A stretch of DNA of 8,473 nucleotides from Bacteroidales bacterium. GTDB taxonomy: Bacteria > Bacteroidota > Bacteroidia > Bacteroidales > UBA7960. Position numbers and translations under genes: made by a program. Shown piece by piece: positions 1-6,412 of this stretch (position 1 is the first letter of the stretch; every line of letters starts with the position of its first letter). The notes below the pieces were generated by a model, which did not search any database, was not told the DNA's origin, and saw only the letters and a program-made list of their open reading frames with translations. Location of the stretch: positions 1-8,473 of the forward strand of contig SLOR01000041.1 of the NCBI GenBank assembly GCA_007132395.1, written 5' to 3'.

Positions 1-68
1 GCAAGAAAAGAATTGGATGTATAATTCATGCCGTTAATGACGTCAGGAATTTTAAAAAAACCAGGAGT

Positions 69-742
69 ATGATAAATATATCTTGACAGAAAATACGCCG
101 CCCTGTGGGCATTGACCGTATTATTAACCTTTACGCTAAAGGCGTGTGGCAAGGACAAAGTGGAATATCCCGAAGGTAGTATCATCATGACTACAAGGGC
201 CACCGAGTTATGGATTACTGTATCAGGCGCCAATATTATTGTAATTCATTGGGGTGATGGGAAAAAGAGTAATTTGAATGAGGGAGATTCACTTGATTTA
301 CCGGGAGGCTATAGATTTTCTCACACATATTCCTCAGCTTCTAAGCGCACTATCTATATTACCGAAAAGGTTGAAACGTTACGATGTGATAATATACAAT
401 TAACAGCTTTAGATGTTAGCCAAAATGCGGAGCTAAAAAGTTTAGATTGCCACAATAATCAATTAACCTAGTTGGATGTGAGCCGGAATATAGCATTAAA
501 GTCACTAATTTGCTACAATAATCAATTAACCGCCTTAGATGTGACCAAAAATACTTTGCTCGAAGATTCATATGTTAATGAAAATCAAATTAGCACCTTA
601 GACGTGAGTCGTAATACTGCATTACCATTTAATTGCAGTCGGCTTAGGGATTAATACACCTGAAGGCACTATAAACGATAGCGATCTGCCGGGCAATTGG
701 AAAGGCAATACGAACACCTGGTTAGCTAGCGTAGGCTGGTAG
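69..742 (+). pseudogene. Decayed leucine-rich-repeat surface lipoprotein
   Basis: The remains of an exported leucine-rich-repeat protein. An open frame from base 76 encodes a hydrophobic stretch (YAALWALTVLLTFTLKAC) that looks like a lipoprotein signal ending in a lipobox with Cys at 145-147. A PKD-like segment follows, with the typical IHWGDG at about 244-261. From base 400 come about three 21-residue repeats of the form LTALDVSxNxxLxxLxCxxNQ. Three lesions are visible. No ATG lies in the signal-peptide frame: the ATG at 69 is in another frame and hits TGA at 84. A TAG at 469-471 falls where the repeat expects Ala or Ser. Near 620-640 the frame shifts, after which the +1 frame runs on as VGLGINTPEGTINDSDLPG and stops at 740-742. 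Such proteins usually carry more repeats. It looks AT-richer than its neighbours. Sequencing error could explain single lesions, but three make decay likelier. Confidence 0.72.
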
Positions 743-819
743 GGAGGGGGCGGGGAAGGGTTATGTGAAAAACTTCGTACTGCTGCACGTAAATCATCTT
801 TAAAAAAATACATAACATC

Positions 820-851
820 TTTGAAATGGTGTAATATTTCCATTAAATTTG
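820..851 (+). promoter_or_regulatory. Bacteroidota-type promoter for the secreted paralogue operon
   Basis: TTTG at 820-823 and TAAATTTG at 844-851 match the -33 (TTTG) and -7 (TAnnTTTG) boxes of the Bacteroidota primary sigma factor exactly, with a 20-base spacer. Transcription would start about six bases past the -7 box, leaving a leader of roughly 25 bases before the ATG at 881. This placement also argues against the longer reading frame that begins at 821, because its start would lie upstream of the transcript. Confidence 0.72.
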
Positions 852-880
852 TTTTATGTAAACATTTAAAAGCAGCAGTT

Positions 881-1645
881 ATGAAATTATTCAGGTATTG
901 GGTTTTACTGGGCGCGCTTATGCTTGTGTACAGCACCATGACCCAGGCCCAGGGACGTTTTATCCGCCGGATGCAGGAGGAAGCCGAAAGAAAAGCAGTG
1001 GAAGAAATTTTCGGAAAGGACGAAAAAGGCCGGGAGGAGACCGAGAACCGCCGCAGATCGCCCGAACACAGAGCCGAAGGAGGGCTTATACAGGAAGCTC
1101 CGGATGTGCAAAAAGCTATAGCCGATGCCTCTTCTTATTTCTCGTCAAGGGATTTTAAGGGCACAAGGCATGAAATCAGGCAAGCCCTGTGGGGCGTGGA
1201 GCTAGAAATGGGAAACAATGTATTGCAGTCCTTGCCGCAAAAGGTAGGAAATCTGCAATACCTTGAGGACAACGACAAGGTTGCCAGCTCGGGGATAGGC
1301 TTTGTAGGGCTTATCATCGAGAGGATTTATGAGGATGGAAAAGATATGCAGCTGGTGGCTACCATAGGCAATGATGCCGGCATAATCGGAGCTGCTGCTG
1401 TGCTCATGGCCGGAGAAATGTACCGCCAGGCAGGAGAACAGGAAAACCATAAGCAAATCCGGTTTCAGGAGCAGCGGGCTTACCTGGAATATGATGCCCG
1501 GGAAGGCTACACCTTGTCGGCTCCTTTCGGGCAATCGTCCATATTTGTGCTCAAGGGGGTAAACTATGCCTCGGAAAGTGATTTTATGCAAGCTGCAGAG
1601 CAATTCAGCTTAAGTACCATTCAACAAAAACTGGGAGAAAAATGA
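881..1645 (+). CDS. Secreted protein of unknown function, paralogue 1
   Basis: A 254-residue exported protein that I do not recognise by name. The N-terminus is a signal peptide (MKLFRYWVLLGALMLVYSTM) with likely cleavage at TQA|QG, residues 23/24. Residues 26-65 are very rich in Arg, Glu and Lys and look helical or coiled-coil. Residues 75-252 form a domain shared with the next gene: an N-terminal helical part (TRHEIRQALWGVELEMG), a short LPQKVGNLQY motif, a GFVGL strand region, an Ala-rich central helix, and a C-terminal APFGQSSIFVLKGV strand followed by a final helix. I chose the ATG at 881 rather than the in-frame TTG at 821 because it begins the signal peptide and follows a good promoter. 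Its stop overlaps the next start as ATGA, so the two genes are translationally coupled. The charged insert is absent from the paralogue. Function is unknown; the likely location is the periplasm. Confidence 0.85.
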   Translation: MKLFRYWVLLGALMLVYSTMTQAQGRFIRRMQEEAERKAVEEIFGKDEKGREETENRRRSPEHRAEGGLIQEAPDVQKAIADASSYFSSRDFKGTRHEIRQALWGVELEMGNNVLQSLPQKVGNLQYLEDNDKVASSGIGFVGLIIERIYEDGKDMQLVATIGNDAGIIGAAAVLMAGEMYRQAGEQENHKQIRFQEQRAYLEYDAREGYTLSAPFGQSSIFVLKGVNYASESDFMQAAEQFSLSTIQQKLGEK

Positions 1646-2232
1646 AAAAGATAATTATTCTCATACTATTGGCCATGGGTATGCAAGGGCTACCGGCACA
1701 GGAGGTAGAATCCTCATTGGGCGAGGCACGTCAGGCCTGGGATAAGGGAGAACTGGAAAATACCCGCCATGCCCTTCAGCAGGCACTCTATGAACTGGAT
1801 ATTGCCATAGGAAAGGAAATCCTTAAGCTTCTACCCGAAAATATGGGTACCATGCAATATAAAGAGGAAAAAGAAGAAGTGGGCTCAGCATCCCTGGGCT
1901 ATGCCGGCCTGTACGTGTCACGCGCCTATGCAGGCCATGAAGACACCGATGCCAGCCTTCAGATTATTGCCGACTCTCCTTTGCTGGCCGGGGTGAATGC
2001 CTTACTGGCCTTACCGGTAATCGGCGACCCCAACCGCAAAAGAATTCGCGTGGGTACCTACCGCGCTGTGCTGATAAAAAGTGAGGACGATGACGGAGCA
2101 CTCTCATGGGGTGTGCAGGTGCCCTTTGGCGCATCGCTGCTAAACTTTAGCGTAAACGGGGTGACCGAAAAAGAGGTCGTGGATATGGCAAATACCATCC
2201 CCCTGGAGCAAATAGCAAGATTGATACAATAG
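1642..2232 (+). CDS. Secreted protein of unknown function, paralogue 2
   Basis: A 196-residue exported protein. Residues 1-19 are a signal peptide (MKKIIILILLAMGMQGLPA) with likely cleavage before Gln20. The mature part aligns end to end with residues about 80-252 of the upstream protein. Shared elements are TRHALQQAL against TRHEIRQAL, the LPENMGTMQY motif against LPQKVGNLQY, GYAGL against GFVGL, and PFGASLLNFSVNGV against PFGQSSIFVLKGV. The segment LQIIADSPLLAGVNALLALP, with a later strand and C-terminal helix, resembles small periplasmic proteins I have seen annotated only as hypothetical in Gram-negative bacteria, but I cannot give a family name. A GGGAG sequence at 1633-1637 may help reinitiation. 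The two-gene unit ends at the terminator at 2260-2288, so the pair appears to be a complete operon. No catalytic residues are evident; a binding or envelope role is only a guess. Confidence 0.85.
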   Translation: MKKIIILILLAMGMQGLPAQEVESSLGEARQAWDKGELENTRHALQQALYELDIAIGKEILKLLPENMGTMQYKEEKEEVGSASLGYAGLYVSRAYAGHEDTDASLQIIADSPLLAGVNALLALPVIGDPNRKRIRVGTYRAVLIKSEDDDGALSWGVQVPFGASLLNFSVNGVTEKEVVDMANTIPLEQIARLIQ

Positions 2233-2259
2233 TACATTCAAAAAAATAAACGATTACAC

Positions 2260-2288
2260 AGGCACACGGTTATCCGGTGTGCCTTTTT
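2260..2288 (+). terminator. Intrinsic terminator of the secreted paralogue operon
   Basis: AGGCACAC (2260-2267) pairs with GTGTGCCT (2277-2284) in an 8-base stem. The stem can be extended by GG/CC around a TTAT loop with one bulged G. A run of T closes it (2284-2288). It lies 27 bases past the stop of paralogue 2 and upstream of the next promoter. Confidence 0.8.
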
Positions 2289-2337
2289 CATGTAAAGGAA
2301 ATGGAAAAAAATCAGGGTTGTAATTAAATATCAGGCC

Positions 2338-2370
2338 TTTGTAAATGTTTTTATATTTTTCGTATTTTTA
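2338..2370 (+). promoter_or_regulatory. Probable promoter of the helical-repeat gene
   Basis: TTTG at 2338-2341 and TATTTTTA at 2363-2370 fit the TTTG / TAnnTTTG pattern with one mismatch in the last base and a 21-base spacer. It sits between the upstream terminator and the ATG at 2434 in an AT-rich tract. The leader would be about 55-60 bases. Confidence 0.5.
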
Positions 2371-2433
2371 TTGAAATTATAAAAACTCTTGCATCAGCTT
2401 CTTAGGGTGCGTAATTTGAAAAAACACACCGGT

Positions 2434-3267
2434 ATGGAACAGGAAAAGAATAACAACGGGCAGTCAGGCGAAACCCGCGAGTCAGCGCTTATCTTCACGG
2501 TTTTTAACGCGGTAAACTACAACGACCGGGTGGAAGCCATCAAAGAAATTGAAGACCAGGAAGTACTGAGAAAAGTAGCTGCCAACGACCCCGACTACTA
2601 CGTACGGCAGATGGCTACCGAAAAAATTCAGGATGAAGATGTATTGATGCAGATTGCGCTCAATGATAGCGATTATTATGTGAGGGTAGCTGCCGTGCGT
2701 AATATCAAAAACCCCGAAACCCTTGCCCATATCGTGCTGAAAAGCCAGGAAGACTATTACATCTGCAAAGATGCACTGGCCGGTATTAAAAATGACAAAA
2801 TACTTTTGGAACTTATCAATCATATTACCGACCGCGACATCCTCAAATCACTGGTAGAGTCAGTTACCGATGAAGAAATCCTCATAGAAATTGCCCGCAA
2901 TCATAACGATTTTTACATCCGCTCCGATGCCTTGAAAAAAATCAATGATGAGGCTATCCTCATAGAAATTGCCCGCCAGGACAAGGACTACTACGTGAGG
3001 GCGCTGGCCGTAGAGAAAATACAAAATATGGATGTGATTACCACCATGGCACTGCAAGACCCCGACTACTACGTGCGCAACAAGGCCGTGGCAAAACTCC
3101 AGGATACACAGGTGCTGGCGGGTATAGTGAAAAACGATCCGGATTTCGAAGTTCGCAAAAAGGCCATTTCCCGCATTGACAATAAAGAAGTGCTGGAAAG
3201 CCTTTTGCAGGATATTGACGATCATTATATCGCCCGCAAAATTTCCAATCGTATCTCCTGCCTTTAG
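2434..3267 (+). CDS. HEAT/LRV-like helical-repeat protein (26-residue repeats)
   Basis: A 277-residue protein made almost wholly of tandem helical repeats. The anchor motif D(Y/F)YVR recurs at residues 54, 80, 107, 159, 185, 211, 237 (DFEVR) and 263 (DHYIA), with a degenerate unit near 133. The period is essentially 26 residues, giving about nine to ten units. Each unit reads DYYVRxxAxxKIxDxxVLxxIAxx. The period is shorter than usual HEAT repeats (37-47) and close to leucine-rich-variant (LRV) repeats (about 24), which also carry a VR motif. There is no signal peptide or membrane segment, so it is probably a cytoplasmic binding scaffold; the partner is unknown. I chose the ATG at 2434; an in-frame TTG at 2389 would add 15 residues that do not look like repeat. 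Some units are nearly identical in DNA (for example around 2880-2898 and 2959-2977), suggesting growth by recent internal duplication. Confidence 0.85.
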   Translation: MEQEKNNNGQSGETRESALIFTVFNAVNYNDRVEAIKEIEDQEVLRKVAANDPDYYVRQMATEKIQDEDVLMQIALNDSDYYVRVAAVRNIKNPETLAHIVLKSQEDYYICKDALAGIKNDKILLELINHITDRDILKSLVESVTDEEILIEIARNHNDFYIRSDALKKINDEAILIEIARQDKDYYVRALAVEKIQNMDVITTMALQDPDYYVRNKAVAKLQDTQVLAGIVKNDPDFEVRKKAISRIDNKEVLESLLQDIDDHYIARKISNRISCL

Positions 3268-3292
3268 TGTGCTGTATTACGCCTGCATTTGT

Positions 3293-3300
3293 TATTTTTG
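3293..3300 (+). promoter_or_regulatory. -7 box for the lipoate ligase gene
   Basis: TATTTTTG is an exact TAnnTTTG match 19 bases before the ATG at 3320, which would give a very short leader of about 13 bases. The -33 region at the right distance is only TGTG (3268-3271), one mismatch from TTTG. Confidence 0.5.
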
Positions 3301-3319
3301 CGGGCTTTAACTTCTGCCT

Positions 3320-4300
3320 ATGCTTTTTGTTGAAAACCCCTCTCTCGATCCCTATTTCAATATTGCCACAGAGGAATATCTCCTCAAACACCTTGACACC
3401 GAAGTGGTGATGCTTTGGCGCAGCAACCCCAGCATCATTGTGGGCAAGCACCAGAACACCCTCGCTGAAATCAACCTGGCATTTGTACGAAAGCATAATA
3501 TCCCCGTGGTGCGACGCCTCTCGGGCGGAGGAACCGTATTTCACGACCCCGGCAACATCAACTTTACCTTTATCCGCCAAACGGAAAAAGAAAAGATGGT
3601 AGATTTTAAGGCGCACACCCGGCCGGTAATTGACTTCCTGCAATCCATGGGGGTGGATGCCAGTTTCCAGGGAAAAAATGACCTCAGGGTTCAGGGGTTA
3701 AAAATATCGGGTAATGCCGAACATGTCTATAAAAACAAAGTGCTGCACCATGGCACCCTGCTTTTCGATTCCAACCTTGACAACCTCAATGAGGCCATCA
3801 AGGCAAAGGAAGAAAACTTTGAAAGCAAGGCGGTAAAGTCTAACAGAAGCGTGGTGGCTAATATCAGCAGTTTTTTACCGGTTGCCACGTCACGGGAGGA
3901 ATTTACCTTTAAGCTGAAGCAATTTCTTGCAGCTTATTTCACTTCCGCACAGCACTATACGCTTGCTTCCAACGATATCCGCAGCATTCACCGCCTGGTG
4001 GAAGAGAAATACAGCCAGTGGCACTGGAATTACGGCTATTCTCCAGTATATGCTTTCAAGAACAGTCTTTCCCTCAACGGCAGGAGCCTTGAGGCTGTTA
4101 TAAGCGTTAAAAACGGAATTTTTAAAGAGGTATCGCTGAAAGAAAATACAACAGAATTGCCCCGGGAGCATCCTTTAATAAAAGCCTTGCAAGGCGTTTC
4201 CCATCACCCGGACGCTATCGGCCAGGTGCTTGCCCATACAAATTACCTGGGCTACAACCACCTGCCTGATAAATGGGATTTGCTGGGATTATTTTTTTAA
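3320..4300 (+). CDS. lplA: Lipoate-protein ligase A
   Basis: Activates lipoate with ATP to lipoyl-AMP and transfers it to the lysine of lipoyl domains in E2 subunits of 2-oxoacid dehydrogenases and in the glycine-cleavage H protein; it acts in the cytoplasm. The 326 residues are close to the usual two-domain ligase length (about 330-340). The catalytic domain (about 1-240) shows RRLSGGGTVFHDPGN at 65-79, the lipoate/adenylate-binding loop of the family. It also has LKISGNAEH at 127-135, where Lys128 is the expected catalytic lysine, and HHGTLLFDSNL at 143-153. The C-terminal accessory domain (about 245-326) is present, so adenylation and transfer probably lie in one protein. The start ATG is at 3320, with no Shine-Dalgarno sequence, as is usual in this phylum. 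It converges on ribonuclease Z with a 12-base gap. Octanoate could also be a substrate. Confidence 0.93.
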   Translation: MLFVENPSLDPYFNIATEEYLLKHLDTEVVMLWRSNPSIIVGKHQNTLAEINLAFVRKHNIPVVRRLSGGGTVFHDPGNINFTFIRQTEKEKMVDFKAHTRPVIDFLQSMGVDASFQGKNDLRVQGLKISGNAEHVYKNKVLHHGTLLFDSNLDNLNEAIKAKEENFESKAVKSNRSVVANISSFLPVATSREEFTFKLKQFLAAYFTSAQHYTLASNDIRSIHRLVEEKYSQWHWNYGYSPVYAFKNSLSLNGRSLEAVISVKNGIFKEVSLKENTTELPREHPLIKALQGVSHHPDAIGQVLAHTNYLGYNHLPDKWDLLGLFF

Positions 4301-4312
4301 TCGTTGCCCTCC

Positions 4313-5239
4313 TCAGGAATCCTCACCAACTACTATCTTCATGCCTTCCTGCGCCAGCAGGGTGTTGGGAAATACACTCCGCGCCTCTTTTTCAAACAAT
4401 GCCATATCATCATACCGGGCTGAATAATGCCCCAGCATGAGTTGCTTTACCTGTGCTTTGGCGGCAATGGTGGCTGCTTCAAAGGTGGTGCAGTGGGTCT
4501 TTTCGCGGGCAATGGCGGCTTTATCCTGCAGGAAGGTTGCCTCATGATACAGTAAGTCCACTCCGCTGATTTGCTCCAGGTATTGCTCTGTATAACCCGT
4601 ATCGGAGCAAAAGGCGAAAGAGCGGGGCAGTGGGGCCGGGGTGATAAGCTTTTCGTTGGGGATGACTTCGCCCTGTGGCGTAGTAAAGTCTTTTCCTGCC
4701 TTGATATTGTTGATTTGCTCCACGGGAATATCGTAAAGAGCGATGGCCTCCTTGCTCATATTGGGCAGGGCAGGTTTTTCGCGAAACAAATACCCGAAGG
4801 TGGGCAAGCGATGCCACATCTCCATGGTTTCCACACTCAGGTGCTTGTCTTCGTATATGATTTGTTTTCCTTCTGTAATTTCATGAAATTCTATAATGTA
4901 AGCAGGAACATGCTTAGAGGCTTTAAATTGCAGCTCAATAATTTCCTGCAGGCCCGGGGGCGAATAGATATGTAGTTTGCGGTCGCGCCCAAGCAGATGG
5001 TAGGAAAACAGCAGGCCGGGCAGACCCAGGTAGTGGTCGCCATGCAGATGTGAGATAAAAATATGGTCAATCTTCATCATAGGCAGTCGCAGTCTGCGCA
5101 GTTGCTTTTGTGCGCCCTCGGCACAGTCCAGCAAAAAGTTCTTGTTGTGGTATTGCAGCAGCTGTGCCGTGGTATGTCGTAAGGACGTGGGAGTTGCAGC
5201 AGAGCAGCCTAATATGTGGGTCTGAAACAGTTTTCTCAT
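4313..5239 (-). CDS. rnz: Ribonuclease Z
   Basis: Metallo-beta-lactamase-fold endonuclease that cuts the 3' trailer from tRNA precursors. Counting from the ATG at 5239 (308 residues), the zinc ligands of the family are all visible: SHLHGDHYLGLPG at 63-75 (His64, His66, Asp68, His69), His143 in MWHRLPTFGY, Asp213 in CSDTGY and His271 in GHYSARY. The YHEATF motif is at 231-236. The segment from about 150 to 205 corresponds to the exosite arm that grips the tRNA elbow. An in-frame start at 5347 would add 36 residues, but the family begins with a strand such as KLFQTHILGCSAATPT, and a good -7 box sits just upstream of 5239, so I prefer the shorter form. It is divergent from the CoA-binding gene and convergent with lplA. 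Confidence 0.95.
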   Translation of the reverse strand: MRKLFQTHILGCSAATPTSLRHTTAQLLQYHNKNFLLDCAEGAQKQLRRLRLPMMKIDHIFISHLHGDHYLGLPGLLFSYHLLGRDRKLHIYSPPGLQEIIELQFKASKHVPAYIIEFHEITEGKQIIYEDKHLSVETMEMWHRLPTFGYLFREKPALPNMSKEAIALYDIPVEQINNIKAGKDFTTPQGEVIPNEKLITPAPLPRSFAFCSDTGYTEQYLEQISGVDLLYHEATFLQDKAAIAREKTHCTTFEAATIAAKAQVKQLMLGHYSARYDDMALFEKEARSVFPNTLLAQEGMKIVVGEDS

Positions 5240-5265
5240 AAACAGATAAAAGATTCGGTTACACT

Positions 5266-5273
5266 CAAAGATA
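5266..5273 (-). promoter_or_regulatory. -7 box for ribonuclease Z
   Basis: Read on the minus strand this is TATCTTTG, an exact TAnnTTTG match, 26 bases upstream of the ATG at 5239. I find no good TTTG at the expected -33 distance. With the plus-strand box at 5324-5331 it forms a compact divergent promoter region. Confidence 0.55.
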
Positions 5274-5323
5274 AGAAAAATGATATTGTTGGCAGATATA
5301 TGCCATGGAATCGAAAGCTTTTC

Positions 5324-5331
5324 TAATTTTG
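5324..5331 (+). promoter_or_regulatory. -7 box for the CoA-binding protein and glycosylase operon
   Basis: TAATTTTG is an exact TAnnTTTG match 30 bases upstream of the ATG at 5362. No convincing TTTG -33 box lies 19-21 bases upstream. Its position supports the start at 5362, because an in-frame ATG at 5305 lies upstream of it. Confidence 0.5.
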
Positions 5332-5361
5332 CAGGGTTACCATGCATTAAAGAAACTTTTC

Positions 5362-5814
5362 ATGAAAGCAACACGGGCACAAATTGACGATTTTTTGTCG
5401 CAGCCGTCCATAGCCTTTGCCGGTTATTCGGTCAATTCCAAGAAATTCGGACACGTGGTTTATACCACCCTGAAAGAGAAAGGGTATCCCTTGTATCCGG
5501 TAAACCCTGCAGGAGGGGTAACCCCTGATGGTGAAGTAATATATGCCGGCCTGCACGACTTACCGGACGATGTGAAGGCTTTATACATCATAACCCGTCC
5601 CGAAAATACCTCGACCCTGGTGCAGGAAGCCCTGGAAAAAGGCTTTACCCACCTTTGGGTGCAGCAAATGAGCGCCGGTGCTGATGTAAAAAACCTGCTG
5701 CAAGACCACCCGGGGGCGGTAGTGGGGCAGTGTATTCTTATGCACACCCAACCCACGGGCATTCACAAGTTTCATCATTGGCTGGCAGGCCTGTTTGGCC
5801 AGCTGCCCAAATAA
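5362..5814 (+). CDS. CoA-binding domain protein (small Rossmann fold)
   Basis: A 150-residue protein of the small CoA-binding type (CoA_binding_2 / COG1832-like). The first beta-alpha-beta unit is visible: IAFAGYSVNSKKFGHVVY at 17-34, then a helix, then GYPLYPVNPAG at 41-51, which matches the usual G-x-S...KfG...L...Gy.v.PVNP pattern. Residues 70-100 (VKALYIITRPENTSTLVQEA, then HLWVQ) continue the Rossmann sheet. The C-terminus GQCILMHTQPTGIHKFHHW carries the conserved Cys and a His cluster. The exact biochemical role of this family is not established; CoA or nucleotide binding is inferred from the fold. The start at 5362 fits the domain and the promoter; an upstream ATG at 5305 would add 19 unrelated residues. 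Only 8 bases separate it from the glycosylase gene, so they are probably co-transcribed. Confidence 0.85.
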   Translation: MKATRAQIDDFLSQPSIAFAGYSVNSKKFGHVVYTTLKEKGYPLYPVNPAGGVTPDGEVIYAGLHDLPDDVKALYIITRPENTSTLVQEALEKGFTHLWVQQMSAGADVKNLLQDHPGAVVGQCILMHTQPTGIHKFHHWLAGLFGQLPK

Positions 5815-5822
5815 CAGCAGAA

Positions 5823-6395
5823 ATGGAAACCAACCGATGCCCCTGGTGCGGTAACGACCCCTTATATATTTCCTATCACGACAAGGAGTGGGGCGTACCC
5901 GTGCACGACGACCATAAACACTTCGAATTCCTGGTGCTGGAAAGCATGCAGGCAGGACTGAGCTGGCTCACCGTGCTGAAAAAGCGGGAGAACTTCCGCA
6001 GGGCTTTTGCCGGGTTTGATCCCCGCAAAGTGGCTGAGTTTGATGATGCCCGGGTTGAGGAGTTGCTCACCGACGCCTCCATTATCCGTAACCGGCTCAA
6101 GATTCAGGCGGCCATCAACAACGCCCATCGCTTCATGGAGGTGCAGCAGGAGTTTGGCAGTTTCGATAAGTATATCTGGTCGTTTACCAATTACAGGCCT
6201 ATCATAAACAGCTGGCAAAGCCTAAAAGAAATCCCTGCCAGCACACCCTTGTCGGATGCCCTGAGCAGGGATTTGAAAAAGAGAGGTTTTAAGTTTGTGG
6301 GTACCACCATCATATATGCGCATATGCAGGCCATAGGCATGGTGAACGACCATCTGGTTTCCTGCTTTCGCTACCAGCAAACTATTGCAGAATAA
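5823..6395 (+). CDS. tag: DNA-3-methyladenine glycosylase I
   Basis: Base-excision repair enzyme that removes 3-methyladenine from alkylated DNA by cutting the N-glycosidic bond. The 190 residues match the usual length (about 187). The zinc-snap ligands that join both termini are present: Cys6 in RCPWCG, His19 in YHDKEWG, and His177 and Cys181 in NDHLVSC. The base-recognition residues expected from the E. coli enzyme are in place: Tyr18 and Trp23 in YHDKEW, and Glu40 and Trp48 in LESMQAGLSW. The helical core continues through FVGTTIIYAHMQAIGMVNDH. I chose the ATG at 5823 because the protein then begins METNRCPWC as in the family; a longer frame from 5730 would overlap the upstream gene. It probably shares the promoter of the CoA-binding gene and converges on the isoaspartyl dipeptidase gene with a 17-base gap. 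Confidence 0.96.
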   Translation: METNRCPWCGNDPLYISYHDKEWGVPVHDDHKHFEFLVLESMQAGLSWLTVLKKRENFRRAFAGFDPRKVAEFDDARVEELLTDASIIRNRLKIQAAINNAHRFMEVQQEFGSFDKYIWSFTNYRPIINSWQSLKEIPASTPLSDALSRDLKKRGFKFVGTTIIYAHMQAIGMVNDHLVSCFRYQQTIAE

Positions 6396-6412
6396 ACCTT
6401 ACCTTCAGTGTG

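Noticed and set aside
38..45. TGACGTCA palindrome as an operator
   Set aside because: A single 8-base palindrome upstream of a decayed gene is weak evidence for a regulator site.
622..939. Minus-strand frame of 105 codons
   Set aside because: It lies across the end of the decayed lipoprotein gene and the promoter and signal peptide of the next gene, with low-complexity proline runs from the G-rich stretch near 745-760.
3038..3643. Minus-strand frame of 201 codons
   Set aside because: It is the shadow of the repeat-protein gene and lplA, both strongly supported on the plus strand, and it has no recognisable domain.
4285..4312. Bidirectional terminator between lplA and ribonuclease Z
   Set aside because: There is a T run at the end of lplA, but I could not find a GC-rich stem in or near the 12-base gap.
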